Origin: Ogataea parapolymorpha DL-1
Lineage: Eukaryota > Ascomycota > Pichiomycetes > Pichiales > Pichiaceae
NCBI RefSeq assembly: GCF_000187245.1
Contig: NC_027865.1
Coordinates: forward strand, 62,001-126,000
Reading direction: 5' to 3'
DNA: 64,000 nucleotides
Part shown: positions 8,214-17,290 of the stretch, piece after piece
Layout: each line of letters begins with the position of its first letter
How positions within the stretch are numbered: the stretch's first letter is position 1
The notes under the pieces: model-generated
Databases searched by the model: none
Seen by the model: the letters and a program-made list of their open reading frames with translations, nothing else
What the model was told of the DNA's origin: nothing
Position numbers and translations under genes: made by a program

Positions 8214-11200
8214 CTATAATTCCCTGGCTATGTCCTCGTCACTAAATTCATCCTGCGACTCCTGAATGACGTTGGTTGGCGACTCAGGCTTTATTCCCTC
8301 GTCCTCCTCCTTTGGAATCACCGCCAACGGTTTTTCGGCCTTGCGCACGTCAATGATCTCCAGATCCTTCGAAAACTTCACAGAACCTAGATCTGCAGGG
8401 ACAATTGTCTCGATATCAATCTGCGGCATGTTTGGTTCTGGTCCCATGGGGATCGTGTCCATGTCGAGCGAGCGTCCCATGATAAGCGATAAAATTATGA
8501 TTGCGGCGTATTTCGACAGCACGAGCGAGTTCTCCTTGCAGAAAGTGGCAGCGCAGCAGTTCGGACATCCCCAGTCGCAGTCGCACTCCAAGAGTTTTTC
8601 GAGGGATTTATCCAGTATTGAATCAATGTTGTCGAATGCCTTTGTGCTCAGTCCAGATCCATACTGGCCGCCCTTATTGTCGTAGAAAATCAGGCGAGCA
8701 GGACGTTTCCGTTTCGTTTCCCGCTTTGCAAATTCCTTTTCCGGGGCTTTGCACTCAGTCTGGATCTCGTCAAGTCCGGAAAGAATATATAGCGGCAGAA
8801 TGCTCATAAGTGCATGCTGTGCTGCGTGGATTCCTCCTGCCGCGTTCAAATCTTTCGAGCGGATAAGTTCAAGCGCTTTTTTCGGGATATCAATCCAGAT
8901 GCCTTTTGAGCGGATCAAGACCGGCGGGTTGTTGACCTCGACAGCATCAAGAATCCGTTTTTCTCTGTCCATTTTGAAGAACCCAAAAACCACAGTCGTC
9001 GAGAGCGTCTTGCCAAAGTAGATTGGCACATCGCTGTGGTTGATTGAACGAATACGCTCGACCTCGTATGGGTCGACGTTAGTAAAGTCTCTCTGGGCCG
9101 TGGACCAGTCCACATTGACTCTTTCGACCTTTGCGTATTTTTCATCGGGGTTAAATTCGCGAACCAGATAAGATAAGCCCTGGTGAATAAAAATGCCTCC
9201 GTCATAGAGCGTGAAGCTTGTTCGCGAGGCCTCCACCTCTTCGATCACCACGTTGCGGCCATTGGTGATGTCCACGACAGCGTACATGTCCTCTTCAATA
9301 GCGCGAATAGACACGTGCGACGAAGGCCAGGGCATGAACCGCGAGTTGCAGTGATACATGCCGGACTCTGTGTCGTACTCCAGGCGGGCCTCGCACACCT
9401 GCTTGACCAGAGCAGGGTTTCCAAAGTACCGCTTTTCAATGGTGGAGTCGTCCAGGGGTCTTTCAAACGCGGCACATTGTAGATGGCCTTCCAAAACCAC
9501 AACGTTCTCGAAATCCAGAGCAAGATCGGGATAATTCGAGTTAACAAACTCCTCAGGATGCCGCATGTAGTACTGGCTCACCGGGTCACCACCGCCCACT
9601 AGGAGAGTAAGCGAGTCGTTATTTCGCCGTCCTGCACGGCCGCTCTGCTGGTGGAAATTCGCTATTGAGATTGGGAACCCGCACATCACCACAGCGTCCA
9701 GCGAGCCAATATCGATCCCCAGCTCCAGGGCGTTCGTCGAGATGATTGCCTTCAAATTTCCACGGAACATCTGGTCCTCGATTTTCCGCCGATCTGCCGG
9801 CGAGTAGCCACCTCTGTAACTCATGATCCGGCCAATTAGCTCTGCGTTGCCACTGGCCGTCAGCTGGTACCTGATTTCTTTCATGAGCAGCTCCACTACC
9901 TTGCGGACCACACAGAAAACAATGGTCCGGAACCCAGACTTCACCATTTCTATCAGAATTCTGGCAGTTTCCGAGATAAATGGCTTGCGTCCAGCCATTG
10001 GGTCACGCGCGTCGATGTAGGGCGGGTTCCAGGCCACAATGTGTTTTCCTCCATGCGGAGACCCGTCCTGGTCGATGTTGACGATCTCGTCGCTTGGAAG
10101 TCCAAAAATATCCTGCATGTGTCGCACGGGCTGCTTGAGAGTGGCCGAACACGAAATAAAAACGAGGTTATTATTTCCAAGCATGGCGCACACTCTTCGC
10201 AGACGCCGCATCACTAGCGCAAAATGGCATCCAAAGAGACCTTTGTACATGTGCAGTTCGTCCACCACCACGTACTTGAGATTGACGAGAAATCTTCGCC
10301 ATAGCTGGTGTGAAGGAAGAATGCTGTGATGGAGCATATCGGGGTTGGTGAAGATCACAGACGCAGACGACCTTACATGTTCGCGGTCTCGTTTTTCAGT
10401 GTCTCCGTCGTAGGTCTCAACCACCATATCCCGCAAGAATGGGATCACGTTGAGCAGGTCTTTTAAGGATCTTCTCTGGTCTTGGGCCAGAGCCTTGGTA
10501 GGAAATATGTACATAGCAGTGACGCTGGGGTCCTGCTCTAAAGCGGTGATAACAGGCAGCTGATAGACCAGCGACTTACCAGACGATGTGGACGTAGAAA
10601 TGATAACATGGTGGCTCTCGTGAATATGGTTGAGTGCTTCCGCCTGGTGCGAATAAAATTTCTCGATATTTTTGGTAGCAGCTAGTGCCTCGCGCACGAC
10701 AGGCGACAACTCGAAGGTCAGTTCGCCATACGTGGCGCCGCGCGGAGGAACCTCCAGCAGCCCATTTTCGACAATCTGGTCTTCATAGAACTCGGTTTGT
10801 TTTAGTTTCTCGATCAGCTGCGGAATCGAGATGCGGTACTCTGTGTTTGCGTCCTGGCTGGAATTTTTGACCATCTCCTCGATCGGGTCCACAAACTCCT
10901 TGGGCACGGGGACGATCTGTTCTGCTTGTTTGGTTATTTCAGCCCACGGATCAGCTATGCCGCTATCCGCGCACTTCTTTAGAAATTGGCCAACCGCAAG
11001 CTTGAATTTCTCGTTCCGTTTAATAATCATTTTTTTGATCGATTCCTGGGTGTAGACAGGAACCTTGATTTCCGTCATGAAAGCCGACCGCGTTTTGGAT
11101 TTGCGCAGGTCTCCGTCAATAAACTCAAAAATCAACAGCTGTTTTGACGTCTTCTCCTCTTCAGTCTTTATGTCGTAGATGTCTGATTCCTTCTGGGCAA

Positions 11201-11534
11201 ATCCGTCTCTCCAACTGAAATGTTTCTCCTCCAGCACAAACTGGCTCTCATCAACGTACTCAAATAGCACATCCTTGGGAATCAGATAGACAACTCTCGC
11301 CACATCAATAGGCTCCAAAGGCCGTCCAATCGCACTTTCCACCGACGGTTTGAGCAAATCAAACGTTGTGATAATATGCTTGCGCGAGGAGAGAAACGTA
11401 AAGTAGGAGTTCAATCTGAAATGGATATTGTCAAGCTCCTTGAACTCTGCAGGCCATTTGTCTTTGTCCGGTAAGTCTTCAGGTTTTTGTCTTTTGGCAT
11501 TCGGTAGCCCTGATAAGCTTCTTTTAATTGACAT
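8214..11534 (-). CDS. HRQ1: Hrq1, RecQ4-like 3'-5' DNA helicase
   Basis: The protein is 1106 residues, close to Saccharomyces Hrq1. It has an N-terminal domain with FRLNSYFTFLSSRKHIITTF, Walker A STSSGKSLVYQLP near residue 318, the DExH box VVDELHMYKG near 424, SCSATLKQP, and motif VI QQSGRAGRRNN near 631. It also has a C-terminal DUF1998/MZB domain with a cysteine cluster (CDCDWGCPNCCAATFC, about 985-1000) and an acidic tail. Hrq1 belongs to the RecQ4 group and works in interstrand crosslink repair and telomere maintenance. I use the ATG at 11534. The frame stays open to 11864, but that stretch lies inside the divergent zinc-cluster gene. Only 36 bp separate the two start codons. Confidence 0.93.
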   Translation of the reverse strand: MSIKRSLSGLPNAKRQKPEDLPDKDKWPAEFKELDNIHFRLNSYFTFLSSRKHIITTFDLLKPSVESAIGRPLEPIDVARVVYLIPKDVLFEYVDESQFVLEEKHFSWRDGFAQKESDIYDIKTEEEKTSKQLLIFEFIDGDLRKSKTRSAFMTEIKVPVYTQESIKKMIIKRNEKFKLAVGQFLKKCADSGIADPWAEITKQAEQIVPVPKEFVDPIEEMVKNSSQDANTEYRISIPQLIEKLKQTEFYEDQIVENGLLEVPPRGATYGELTFELSPVVREALAATKNIEKFYSHQAEALNHIHESHHVIISTSTSSGKSLVYQLPVITALEQDPSVTAMYIFPTKALAQDQRRSLKDLLNVIPFLRDMVVETYDGDTEKRDREHVRSSASVIFTNPDMLHHSILPSHQLWRRFLVNLKYVVVDELHMYKGLFGCHFALVMRRLRRVCAMLGNNNLVFISCSATLKQPVRHMQDIFGLPSDEIVNIDQDGSPHGGKHIVAWNPPYIDARDPMAGRKPFISETARILIEMVKSGFRTIVFCVVRKVVELLMKEIRYQLTASGNAELIGRIMSYRGGYSPADRRKIEDQMFRGNLKAIISTNALELGIDIGSLDAVVMCGFPISIANFHQQSGRAGRRNNDSLTLLVGGGDPVSQYYMRHPEEFVNSNYPDLALDFENVVVLEGHLQCAAFERPLDDSTIEKRYFGNPALVKQVCEARLEYDTESGMYHCNSRFMPWPSSHVSIRAIEEDMYAVVDITNGRNVVIEEVEASRTSFTLYDGGIFIHQGLSYLVREFNPDEKYAKVERVNVDWSTAQRDFTNVDPYEVERIRSINHSDVPIYFGKTLSTTVVFGFFKMDREKRILDAVEVNNPPVLIRSKGIWIDIPKKALELIRSKDLNAAGGIHAAQHALMSILPLYILSGLDEIQTECKAPEKEFAKRETKRKRPARLIFYDNKGGQYGSGLSTKAFDNIDSILDKSLEKLLECDCDWGCPNCCAATFCKENSLVLSKYAAIIILSLIMGRSLDMDTIPMGPEPNMPQIDIETIVPADLGSVKFSKDLEIIDVRKAEKPLAVIPKEEDEGIKPESPTNVIQESQDEFSDEDIAREL

Positions 11535-11570
11535 AAAAAGTTTAAAATATATTTTTCCAGCTCCCCATTT

Positions 11571-13298
11571 ATGACTAATGAGTTCAAGATCACAACATTC
11601 TCGCTGAATAAGAACACCAAGGCCGCCAAGGCTTGCCGAAAGTGCCGCGAGGCACATAAAAAGTGTTTTTTCAATGAGGAGCTGGACTCCTGCGAGCAGT
11701 GCTATAAGTCCAATGAGACCTGTGATCTTTCCACAGCTAGCAAGAAACGCAGAAAAGCTGCTCTTTCCTCCAGTTCCCCGTCCAGCGTGTTCGGGAACGA
11801 CCGTATCTATGCGAATGCGATTAAGAACTCCGAAAACAAGTTCCAGTTCATTAACACGGCACATCCGCTTGCTCCTCTTTTCAGCAACGACTCGTTTCTT
11901 ACTCTATCCGACGGTGAGTTTTTTAACTTATATTTTCCTTGGCGAGACCTTTTTTTGCCGGCTCGTGACCAGTACACGCGACCGCTGAACGTTGATGAGG
12001 AACTGCTGGAATACGTTGAGATGAAAGGAGCTTTCAAAAAGCCCCCAATTGAGACGCAGCGCAGATACGTCACGTTGTACCTCGATAACCTGTATCCTCT
12101 CTATCCAGTGGTAGATAGAGATATTATCGACCATTTGGACACAACTCCGCCGTTGCTGCTTAACGCAATGATGATGTGTGGCGTCAGATACGATACAAAC
12201 CTAAAACCTGCCGAGATCAGAGAAACAGCTGAGCAATTGCGCCGCAAGTGCGAGCTGCTCAAATTGTGCGAACTCAACAAAATTACGCTGATCCAGGGGT
12301 TTCTACTGATGAGCAACCAGGAGGAATCGCCAACTGGCCCGCAAGTTGCTCGCGAGTATGTTTCCCGGGCATGTATTTTGATCACAGACTTGGCGTTGCA
12401 CAACAACGCAGCACGGAACCAACTGTCCAAGCTGGAGACAAACACGCTTGACCACAGCACAGGATCTATTTTCTTCAGGCTGTCACACAAAGTGTCGCTG
12501 CTTACACGATTATTTTGGACATCTTTCTGTCTGGACAGAGTCCTAACCATTACCTCGTGCGCTACAATGTTCTACAACACCTTAGACCTAGCAGTGGACA
12601 CCGTGAAGCTTGAGGATTTTGACGGCAACAACAGGGATTTTGAGATTTTCCGCCGCTGGTACCAAATATGCGACCTGCTAGAGCGAATTCTTGTATGCAG
12701 GTACCGTCCGCCAGGCAACCGTTCGCTGGACCTAAATCTCGAAAGAGATATTTTAAGTTTGTGCAACAGAGGTGTCGATGACGACACTCGCAGACTGATC
12801 GGCGACACATATACGCGATTTTTACGCATCTGCGGTGACTTCTGTGGAATCATGTACCTGCGCTCCAAAGTCGATTTTGTCAGCATTTTGGAAGACGAGG
12901 TCGAAGGACAGCAGCTGCTCCACACCGACTCTCCTTTGTCAGACAACAAAATGCACTATCTTTCGCGTTTTGCCAGAAACATCATTGACCAGAGTAAGGG
13001 AGAACAAGTACAGCAGATCATGACGATACACGCCGTTCTGCACGTAATGGTCCTTCTGTACTTGGAAATTGAAGCTAGGCAGCAGGTGCAGACCACGTCA
13101 CATGACCCGCTCACGGTGCTCAACTACAAAAAGTCGCTCTTCAATTACTGTCTTTCATTTCTCGACCAGAACGGCTGCAAATGGTTTTTCAGCGCCGCGT
13201 GCTACCATTTGTTCGTGGACCTTATTTCCTCGCCCAGAAAAAATATTAAAAGCTCGCAGGATCTCCTGTCTCTGCTGTTTGACAGCAACTTGGCATAA
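11571..13298 (+). CDS. Zn2Cys6 transcription factor, specificity unknown
   Basis: This 575-residue protein has a binuclear zinc cluster near the N-terminus with Cys22, 25, 32, 41, 44 and 51 (spacing 2-6-8-2-6), followed by a basic patch KKRRKAA. A fungal-specific transcription factor middle region spans about 150-420, recognisable from VTLYLDNLYPLYPVVDRDII, SRACILITDLALHNN and LLTRLFWTSFCLDRVL. This resembles the xylanolytic/cutinase-type (CTF1-like) regulators, but I cannot name its targets. The ATG at 11571 is close to the cluster, as is normal. It is divergent from HRQ1 over 36 bp and converges on SUI2. Confidence 0.85.
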   Translation: MTNEFKITTFSLNKNTKAAKACRKCREAHKKCFFNEELDSCEQCYKSNETCDLSTASKKRRKAALSSSSPSSVFGNDRIYANAIKNSENKFQFINTAHPLAPLFSNDSFLTLSDGEFFNLYFPWRDLFLPARDQYTRPLNVDEELLEYVEMKGAFKKPPIETQRRYVTLYLDNLYPLYPVVDRDIIDHLDTTPPLLLNAMMMCGVRYDTNLKPAEIRETAEQLRRKCELLKLCELNKITLIQGFLLMSNQEESPTGPQVAREYVSRACILITDLALHNNAARNQLSKLETNTLDHSTGSIFFRLSHKVSLLTRLFWTSFCLDRVLTITSCATMFYNTLDLAVDTVKLEDFDGNNRDFEIFRRWYQICDLLERILVCRYRPPGNRSLDLNLERDILSLCNRGVDDDTRRLIGDTYTRFLRICGDFCGIMYLRSKVDFVSILEDEVEGQQLLHTDSPLSDNKMHYLSRFARNIIDQSKGEQVQQIMTIHAVLHVMVLLYLEIEARQQVQTTSHDPLTVLNYKKSLFNYCLSFLDQNGCKWFFSAACYHLFVDLISSPRKNIKSSQDLLSLLFDSNLA

Positions 13299-13349
13299 TT
13301 ATACAAAGCCCTTTAATTCTGCAATATATGTATTATCCACCACCAACGA

Positions 13350-14261
13350 CTACTCGTCGTACTCCTCGTCGGAGTCCTCCGACTCCATAGCGTTCTCCAT
13401 CTCCTTTCTCTCCAAAAGAGCTTGCAACTCGGCGTCCTCGGTGGCCGTCACAGCCTTTGGAGCCATGGCCACATCGCACACTCCACCATACTTGGTGATG
13501 ACCTGATTAACTTTCTCTATAGCCTCATTCAGACTGTTGATTCCTGTTTGTTTGTCCAGCGACTGCGTGGTGACCACGTACCTTGGAGCAGCCACCAGCT
13601 TCACCTTGATAGCGTTCTGTTCTGTGCTGAGAGACTCTGCTGCAGCCAAAGCCTCCTTAATGGCGTTGATACCCTCGTATGAAAAACAGGACACCTCGAT
13701 GTCGGCTCTGCACTTGATCGCCTGTGGAGTCAGTCTTCTAGAAATGTGTTCCTTCAGCTCTTCCAGCACTTCTTGTGAAGGAGGAGTTATTTTGTTGAAA
13801 ATAGAAGGATCGGTGATCGAGATCCGAAACGCGTCGAAAGCGTGTCCATACTCTCTGCTCAACGGCCATGCAATGGTCTCGTACAGGTGTTCAAGTGGGA
13901 TGTTGTGTTTTTCAGCACATCTTCTCAAAATAGAGTGCACTGCCTTGGACTTGTTGAATCTTTCCTCGCACTTCACAATCTCCTCAGACGAAACCCTTCT
14001 CTTGGACAAATCGATGTATCCCTTGTCCTTGTCCACTCTCAGAACCACTGCGACCTCGTTTCTGCCGACTCTTATAAGCTTCTGGATGGATCTGATACGT
14101 CTTCTCGAGAGCTCAGACAACAGAACCATGCCCTCAATGTTGTCGTACTCCAGCAATTTCACATAGGCACCCATCTCAGCAATTTGCTGGACGTTGACCA
14201 TCACGACCTCGTCCACTTCTGGGTATTTGTTCTCGTAAAATCTGCAGTTGGATGTGCTCAT
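13350..14261 (-). CDS. SUI2: Translation initiation factor eIF2 alpha subunit
   Basis: The protein is 303 residues, essentially the same length as Saccharomyces Sui2. An S1-type OB fold opens the protein (about 15-90: VDEVVMVNVQQIAEMGAYVK), and the phosphorylation loop is MVLLSELSRRRIRSI. Ser52 in this count is the conventional Ser51 targeted by Gcn2 during amino-acid starvation. The helical domain and the C-terminal alpha-beta domain follow, and the protein ends in an acidic tail (EDSDEEYDE). eIF2 delivers initiator Met-tRNA to the 40S subunit. The gene is divergent from UBP6 across roughly 290 bp. Confidence 0.97.
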   Translation of the reverse strand: MSTSNCRFYENKYPEVDEVVMVNVQQIAEMGAYVKLLEYDNIEGMVLLSELSRRRIRSIQKLIRVGRNEVAVVLRVDKDKGYIDLSKRRVSSEEIVKCEERFNKSKAVHSILRRCAEKHNIPLEHLYETIAWPLSREYGHAFDAFRISITDPSIFNKITPPSQEVLEELKEHISRRLTPQAIKCRADIEVSCFSYEGINAIKEALAAAESLSTEQNAIKVKLVAAPRYVVTTQSLDKQTGINSLNEAIEKVNQVITKYGGVCDVAMAPKAVTATEDAELQALLERKEMENAMESEDSDEEYDE

Positions 14262-14548
14262 GGTCGGTGGTGAGTCGTTAGTTGGGCTAAAAATTTTCAG
14301 GAGATATGAAAAAAATGAGAGCTTGATTACGTAAGTATTCGAGAACGGCGTGGATAGCGTGGTGGCAAAGTCCAGACAGACTGATCTTTGCCGGTAGGCA
14401 TCCAGTCAGCTACACGGCATGGCTTTCCGCCACTCTCTATGGACGATCATCCCTGCAATTGGCAAAATTTCATATCCCTGCTACGCAGATGTATAAACTA
14501 TGGCACGTAATTCTTTTATTTGTATTTATTTTTGCCCTCATAGTTGTC
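14262..14548. promoter_or_regulatory. Divergent SUI2/UBP6 upstream region
   Basis: The 287 bp between the two start codons hold a 7-bp inverted repeat with a 15-nt loop (GGCAAAG at 14364-14370 and CTTTGCC at 14386-14392). They also hold a 25-codon ATG reading frame at 14419-14496 that ends before UBP6, and an in-frame ATG at 14489 that would add a hydrophobic N-terminal extension to UBP6. No TATA box is obvious. The roles of these elements are unknown. Confidence 0.4.
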
Positions 14549-16024
14549 ATGTCGATTGAAGGTAAGTCCAACCCTGAAAATCTAACGTTAGTGAACGTGA
14601 AGCACGCTGGAAAAACGTATCCTGTCACTGTGGACTTGTCGGAAAATGGATTGACGTTTAAACACCAGATCTACTCGCTGACCAATGTTCCACCTGAAAG
14701 ACAGAAGGTGCTGTTGAAAGGTGGCCAATTGAAGGACGACAGCGATCTTAAGAGTTTCAATTTGAAGCCAAACCAGACAATCATGGTTTTGGGTTCGGCA
14801 GATGCGCCAGTGGACGCTCCAAAGCAAGACGTCAAGTTTGTGGAAGATTTAGATCCTAAAGACCTCAACTTCAATCCGAATAATGAGCCCTCAGGGCTGG
14901 TCAATTTGGGCAACACGTGCTATCTTAACTCGTCACTTCAGTCGCTGTTTGCGGTAGAAGAGCTAAGAAACCGTTTGGAAAAGTATACGAAAAACGGTAC
15001 CGGTGTGGAGCAGAATCTTGTGTTCCACCTGAAAGAGCTTTTTGATAAGATGAGCCAACGCAACAAGAAGATCACGCCATTGAACTTTCTTACAACCATG
15101 CGTCTTAGCTTTCCTCAGTTTAGCGAGCGAGATGATAGCGGGTTTTACAAGCAACAGGACGCGGAGGAAGCGTACTCCCAGATCTTGAGTGCTATTTTGG
15201 GGCAGTTTAGTGGATTGGACCAGTATTTCAAGATTGAGTTCAAGACGGCTACTCGTTGTTTGGAAACCTCTGAAGACCCCGTTTACGGCTACGAAGATGC
15301 GATGAAGCTAGCGTGTCATATTACCATTAACACTAATTTTCTGAAAGACGGATTGATGAGCAACTTGAAGGAAACCATAGAGAAACATAACGAGTCGCTG
15401 GGAAGAAACAGCACGTACGAGATTACTCGCAAAATCACACGTCTTCCTAAGTACTTGAACATACATTTTGTTCGGTTCTTCTGGAAAAGAGACACCGGAA
15501 AGAAGTCGAAGATCCTGCGGAAAGTCCAATTTCCATTTCAATTGGACTTGATAGACCTTGTTGACGAGGGAATCAAGGAAGATAAGGCAAAGATAAGAGA
15601 TGCTATTTATAAGGTTGAGAAGCAGAATGAAGAGGAGAGCAGAGCTTTCAAGAAGACCAAGAAATCTGCAGATCTTACTACAAGAGAGCAATATGCTCAG
15701 CAAAAAGAAGAGCTTGAGAAACTTAGACAGAAATGGACAGACAACTTCAAAACTGCTCTGCCCGACTCATACGACCCTTCCTCTGGCGAAAATCCTTCGT
15801 CTCTGTATGAGCTGATCAGCGTGATTGCCCATCAGGGTTCATCTGCCGACTCTGGCCACTACCAATGTTTTGCCAAGGACCAGCAGGATCCGACGGGCGA
15901 GAACTGGTACAAATTCAATGACGATAAGGTGACTGTAGTGAGTCGCGACAAGATCGAGGCTCTCGCCGGTGGTGGAGAGGGTGACTCTGCTCTGATTTTG
16001 ATGTACAAGGCCGTTGGAATATAA
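14549..16024 (+). CDS. UBP6: Ubp6, proteasome-associated deubiquitinase
   Basis: Read straight through, the protein is 491 residues. It has an N-terminal ubiquitin-like domain (NVKHAGKTYPVTVDL, RQKVLLKGGQLKDD, FNLKPNQTIMVLG) and a USP catalytic domain with Cys124 in GNTCYLNSSLQS. The USP domain also shows the QQDAEE motif, the RFFWKRDTGKKSKILRKVQF block shared with Saccharomyces Ubp6, His in DSGHYQCFA and the FNDDKV finger. Ubp6 docks on the 19S particle and trims ubiquitin from substrates. The ATG at 14549 fits the family start. A 30-nt segment at 14562-14591 has intron signals, and removing it gives a start MSIEVNVKHAGK that aligns neatly with other Ubp6/USP14 UBL domains. The frame stays open upstream through a hydrophobic stretch from 14489. 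Confidence 0.93.
   Translation: MSIEGKSNPENLTLVNVKHAGKTYPVTVDLSENGLTFKHQIYSLTNVPPERQKVLLKGGQLKDDSDLKSFNLKPNQTIMVLGSADAPVDAPKQDVKFVEDLDPKDLNFNPNNEPSGLVNLGNTCYLNSSLQSLFAVEELRNRLEKYTKNGTGVEQNLVFHLKELFDKMSQRNKKITPLNFLTTMRLSFPQFSERDDSGFYKQQDAEEAYSQILSAILGQFSGLDQYFKIEFKTATRCLETSEDPVYGYEDAMKLACHITINTNFLKDGLMSNLKETIEKHNESLGRNSTYEITRKITRLPKYLNIHFVRFFWKRDTGKKSKILRKVQFPFQLDLIDLVDEGIKEDKAKIRDAIYKVEKQNEEESRAFKKTKKSADLTTREQYAQQKEELEKLRQKWTDNFKTALPDSYDPSSGENPSSLYELISVIAHQGSSADSGHYQCFAKDQQDPTGENWYKFNDDKVTVVSRDKIEALAGGGEGDSALILMYKAVGI
14562..14591 (+). other. Possible 30-nt intron in UBP6
   Basis: The segment begins GTAAGT and ends CTAACGTTAG, with branch-like CTAAC and acceptor TAG. The spacing from the branch A to the last G is the same as in the APS3 and UBC13 introns. 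It is a multiple of three and has no stop, so both spliced and retained forms are readable. Splicing would remove ten residues between Glu4 and the first beta-strand of the UBL domain. Thirty nucleotides is shorter than usual for yeast introns, so this remains a candidate. Confidence 0.5.
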
Positions 16025-16074
16025 AAGTAATGAATTTGATACATTCTAGATAGCGGAGAAATACCATTTATTTT

Positions 16075-16500
16075 CTAGTTGCTAGCCTTTGCAAGCTGCT
16101 TGAAGTGCTCCACCTCATCCCAGCAGTTGAGAGGTTTGTCTTTATTAATTTTAATGCAGTTGGCCACGGCAGTTTCCGCATCCACGAGGGCCTTGGATTT
16201 GGCAGGTTTTGCATCGTTGAGCTTTTTAAGACTTTCGGCAGCCTTACTAAGCTGTTCATTCACCGAAGCGACGCTCAAACCTTGGTCTTCATTGGGAAGA
16301 AGCAAAGACGAGAGTTTTGTGTCGAGTTTCGCAAGTTTGTTGTTTTCTAATTCTTTTAATTTTTTGCTCACCTCTCTCTCGACCACCTGCGCAGAAGCCT
16401 GCTGTCTTGAGTAGTTAGTCTCTGCAGAGCTGTCGAGCGACGAAATGAGGCTGGAGTTGAATTCGACCGGGGTCTGCGGATAGAACGTTCTTGACGACAT
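16075..16500 (-). CDS. MIC19: MICOS complex subunit Mic19
   Basis: This 141-residue protein has the family block PVEFNSSLISSLDSSAETNY followed by a coiled-coil region (about 35-100) and a C-terminal CHCH-type pair, Cys115 and Cys126 (C-x10-C), in NCIKINKDKPLNCWDEV. These match Saccharomyces Mic19/Aim13. Mic19 is a peripheral inner-membrane protein facing the intermembrane space. It links Mic60 and Mic10 modules at crista junctions. Saccharomyces Mic19 starts with a myristoylatable MG; this start (MSSRTF) does not. The frame continues upstream to 16653 and adds 51 residues with no similarity that I recognise, so I use the ATG at 16500. Confidence 0.85.
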   Translation of the reverse strand: MSSRTFYPQTPVEFNSSLISSLDSSAETNYSRQQASAQVVEREVSKKLKELENNKLAKLDTKLSSLLLPNEDQGLSVASVNEQLSKAAESLKKLNDAKPAKSKALVDAETAVANCIKINKDKPLNCWDEVEHFKQLAKASN

Positions 16501-16693
16501 TGCAGAAAAAAAATTGGTGTAGGGATGGATGAAAAGCCAGACAAATGAGAACCACGGAAAATGGATGCTGCCTAAAGGTTCTCTCAAAGCGGCCTTAACA
16601 CCACTCAGTGGCTTCTGAGCACTCAATGGTATCAAGGTCGGCTTGGTCTTCATTCTACGCGGATGTATACATATTATCTTGGCTATTTCCTCA

Positions 16694-17290
16694 TTACACA
16701 GCGGTCTTGACCTCGAAGAATCTCTTGAGATAGAACACCTGGAAAAGAGAGTTCAAAATAACAACAATCAGCTGGAAGACAGACCAGTACTTCACTCTGC
16801 TGTTAGTGCTCTCTGCGGTGTTTCTGTGTGTTCTCTCTCTCACCACAATGTAGTTTTGCTCGTTCTTGACATCGTAGACCAGTTCCATAAGCTTTCTAAC
16901 CGAGGAGTCAAGGTTGTCGTCAGAGTTGTCGTTCACATCCACGTACACCACGCCGTGGACGTTGAAAGACACGTCTTTTGTTTGCAACGACGAACCCTCG
17001 TTCGAGAAACAATACTCGAACTTTCCAGGCTCGTTGGCCTTGATCTGAACCTCACCATGCGAGACGTCGCTCAGCTTTTCCAAGATTCTGCCAGAAGGAC
17101 TCTTGATCCAGAAATCGGCTGTGAGTTGTTCGGTCGAGTCCTTGGCGCGGTCACCGATCTGGAACGTGACGGCGAGCTCGTCTTGAGCCTTGAGCACCTC
17201 GAAAAAGCATTGTTTGCCTCTTGGCGGCAAAAGGGCCACATGAGCAAATGTTGGCACAAGCAGCAGCAGGGAAATCAGCAAGAACCTCAT
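16694..17290 (-). CDS. EMP24: Emp24, p24-beta ER-Golgi cargo receptor
   Basis: The protein is 198 residues. It has a signal peptide (about 1-16), a GOLD domain with HVALLPPRGKQCFFE and the two conserved Cys residues, and the near-invariant block HGVVYVDVNDN. A coiled coil follows with SYIVVRERTHRNTAEST-type sequence (here NYIVVRERTHRNTAEST), then one transmembrane helix and a short tail YLKRFFEVKTAV with the FF COPII-binding motif. This is the signature of Emp24. Emp24 forms heteromeric p24 complexes that load GPI-anchored proteins into COPII vesicles. The start at 17290 is the first ATG; the frame extends only to a GTG at 17299. It is divergent from another p24 gene. Confidence 0.95.
   Translation of the reverse strand: MRFLLISLLLLVPTFAHVALLPPRGKQCFFEVLKAQDELAVTFQIGDRAKDSTEQLTADFWIKSPSGRILEKLSDVSHGEVQIKANEPGKFEYCFSNEGSSLQTKDVSFNVHGVVYVDVNDNSDDNLDSSVRKLMELVYDVKNEQNYIVVRERTHRNTAESTNSRVKYWSVFQLIVVILNSLFQVFYLKRFFEVKTAV

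Noticed and set aside
11535..11864. 110-residue N-terminal extension of HRQ1
   Set aside because: It lies inside the divergent zinc-cluster gene and has no similarity to Hrq1; the ATG at 11534 fits the family start.
13537..14166. 209-codon frame opposite SUI2
   Set aside because: Antisense to a strongly conserved, biased-codon gene with no recognisable product.
14331..14591. Long intron from the GTAAGT at 14331 to the UBP6 acceptor
   Set aside because: It would remove the UBP6 start codon, and the only ATG just upstream leads to a stop after three codons.
16501..16653. 51-residue extension of MIC19
   Set aside because: The sequence has no match to Mic19 or other families I know; the ATG at 16500 gives the conserved start.
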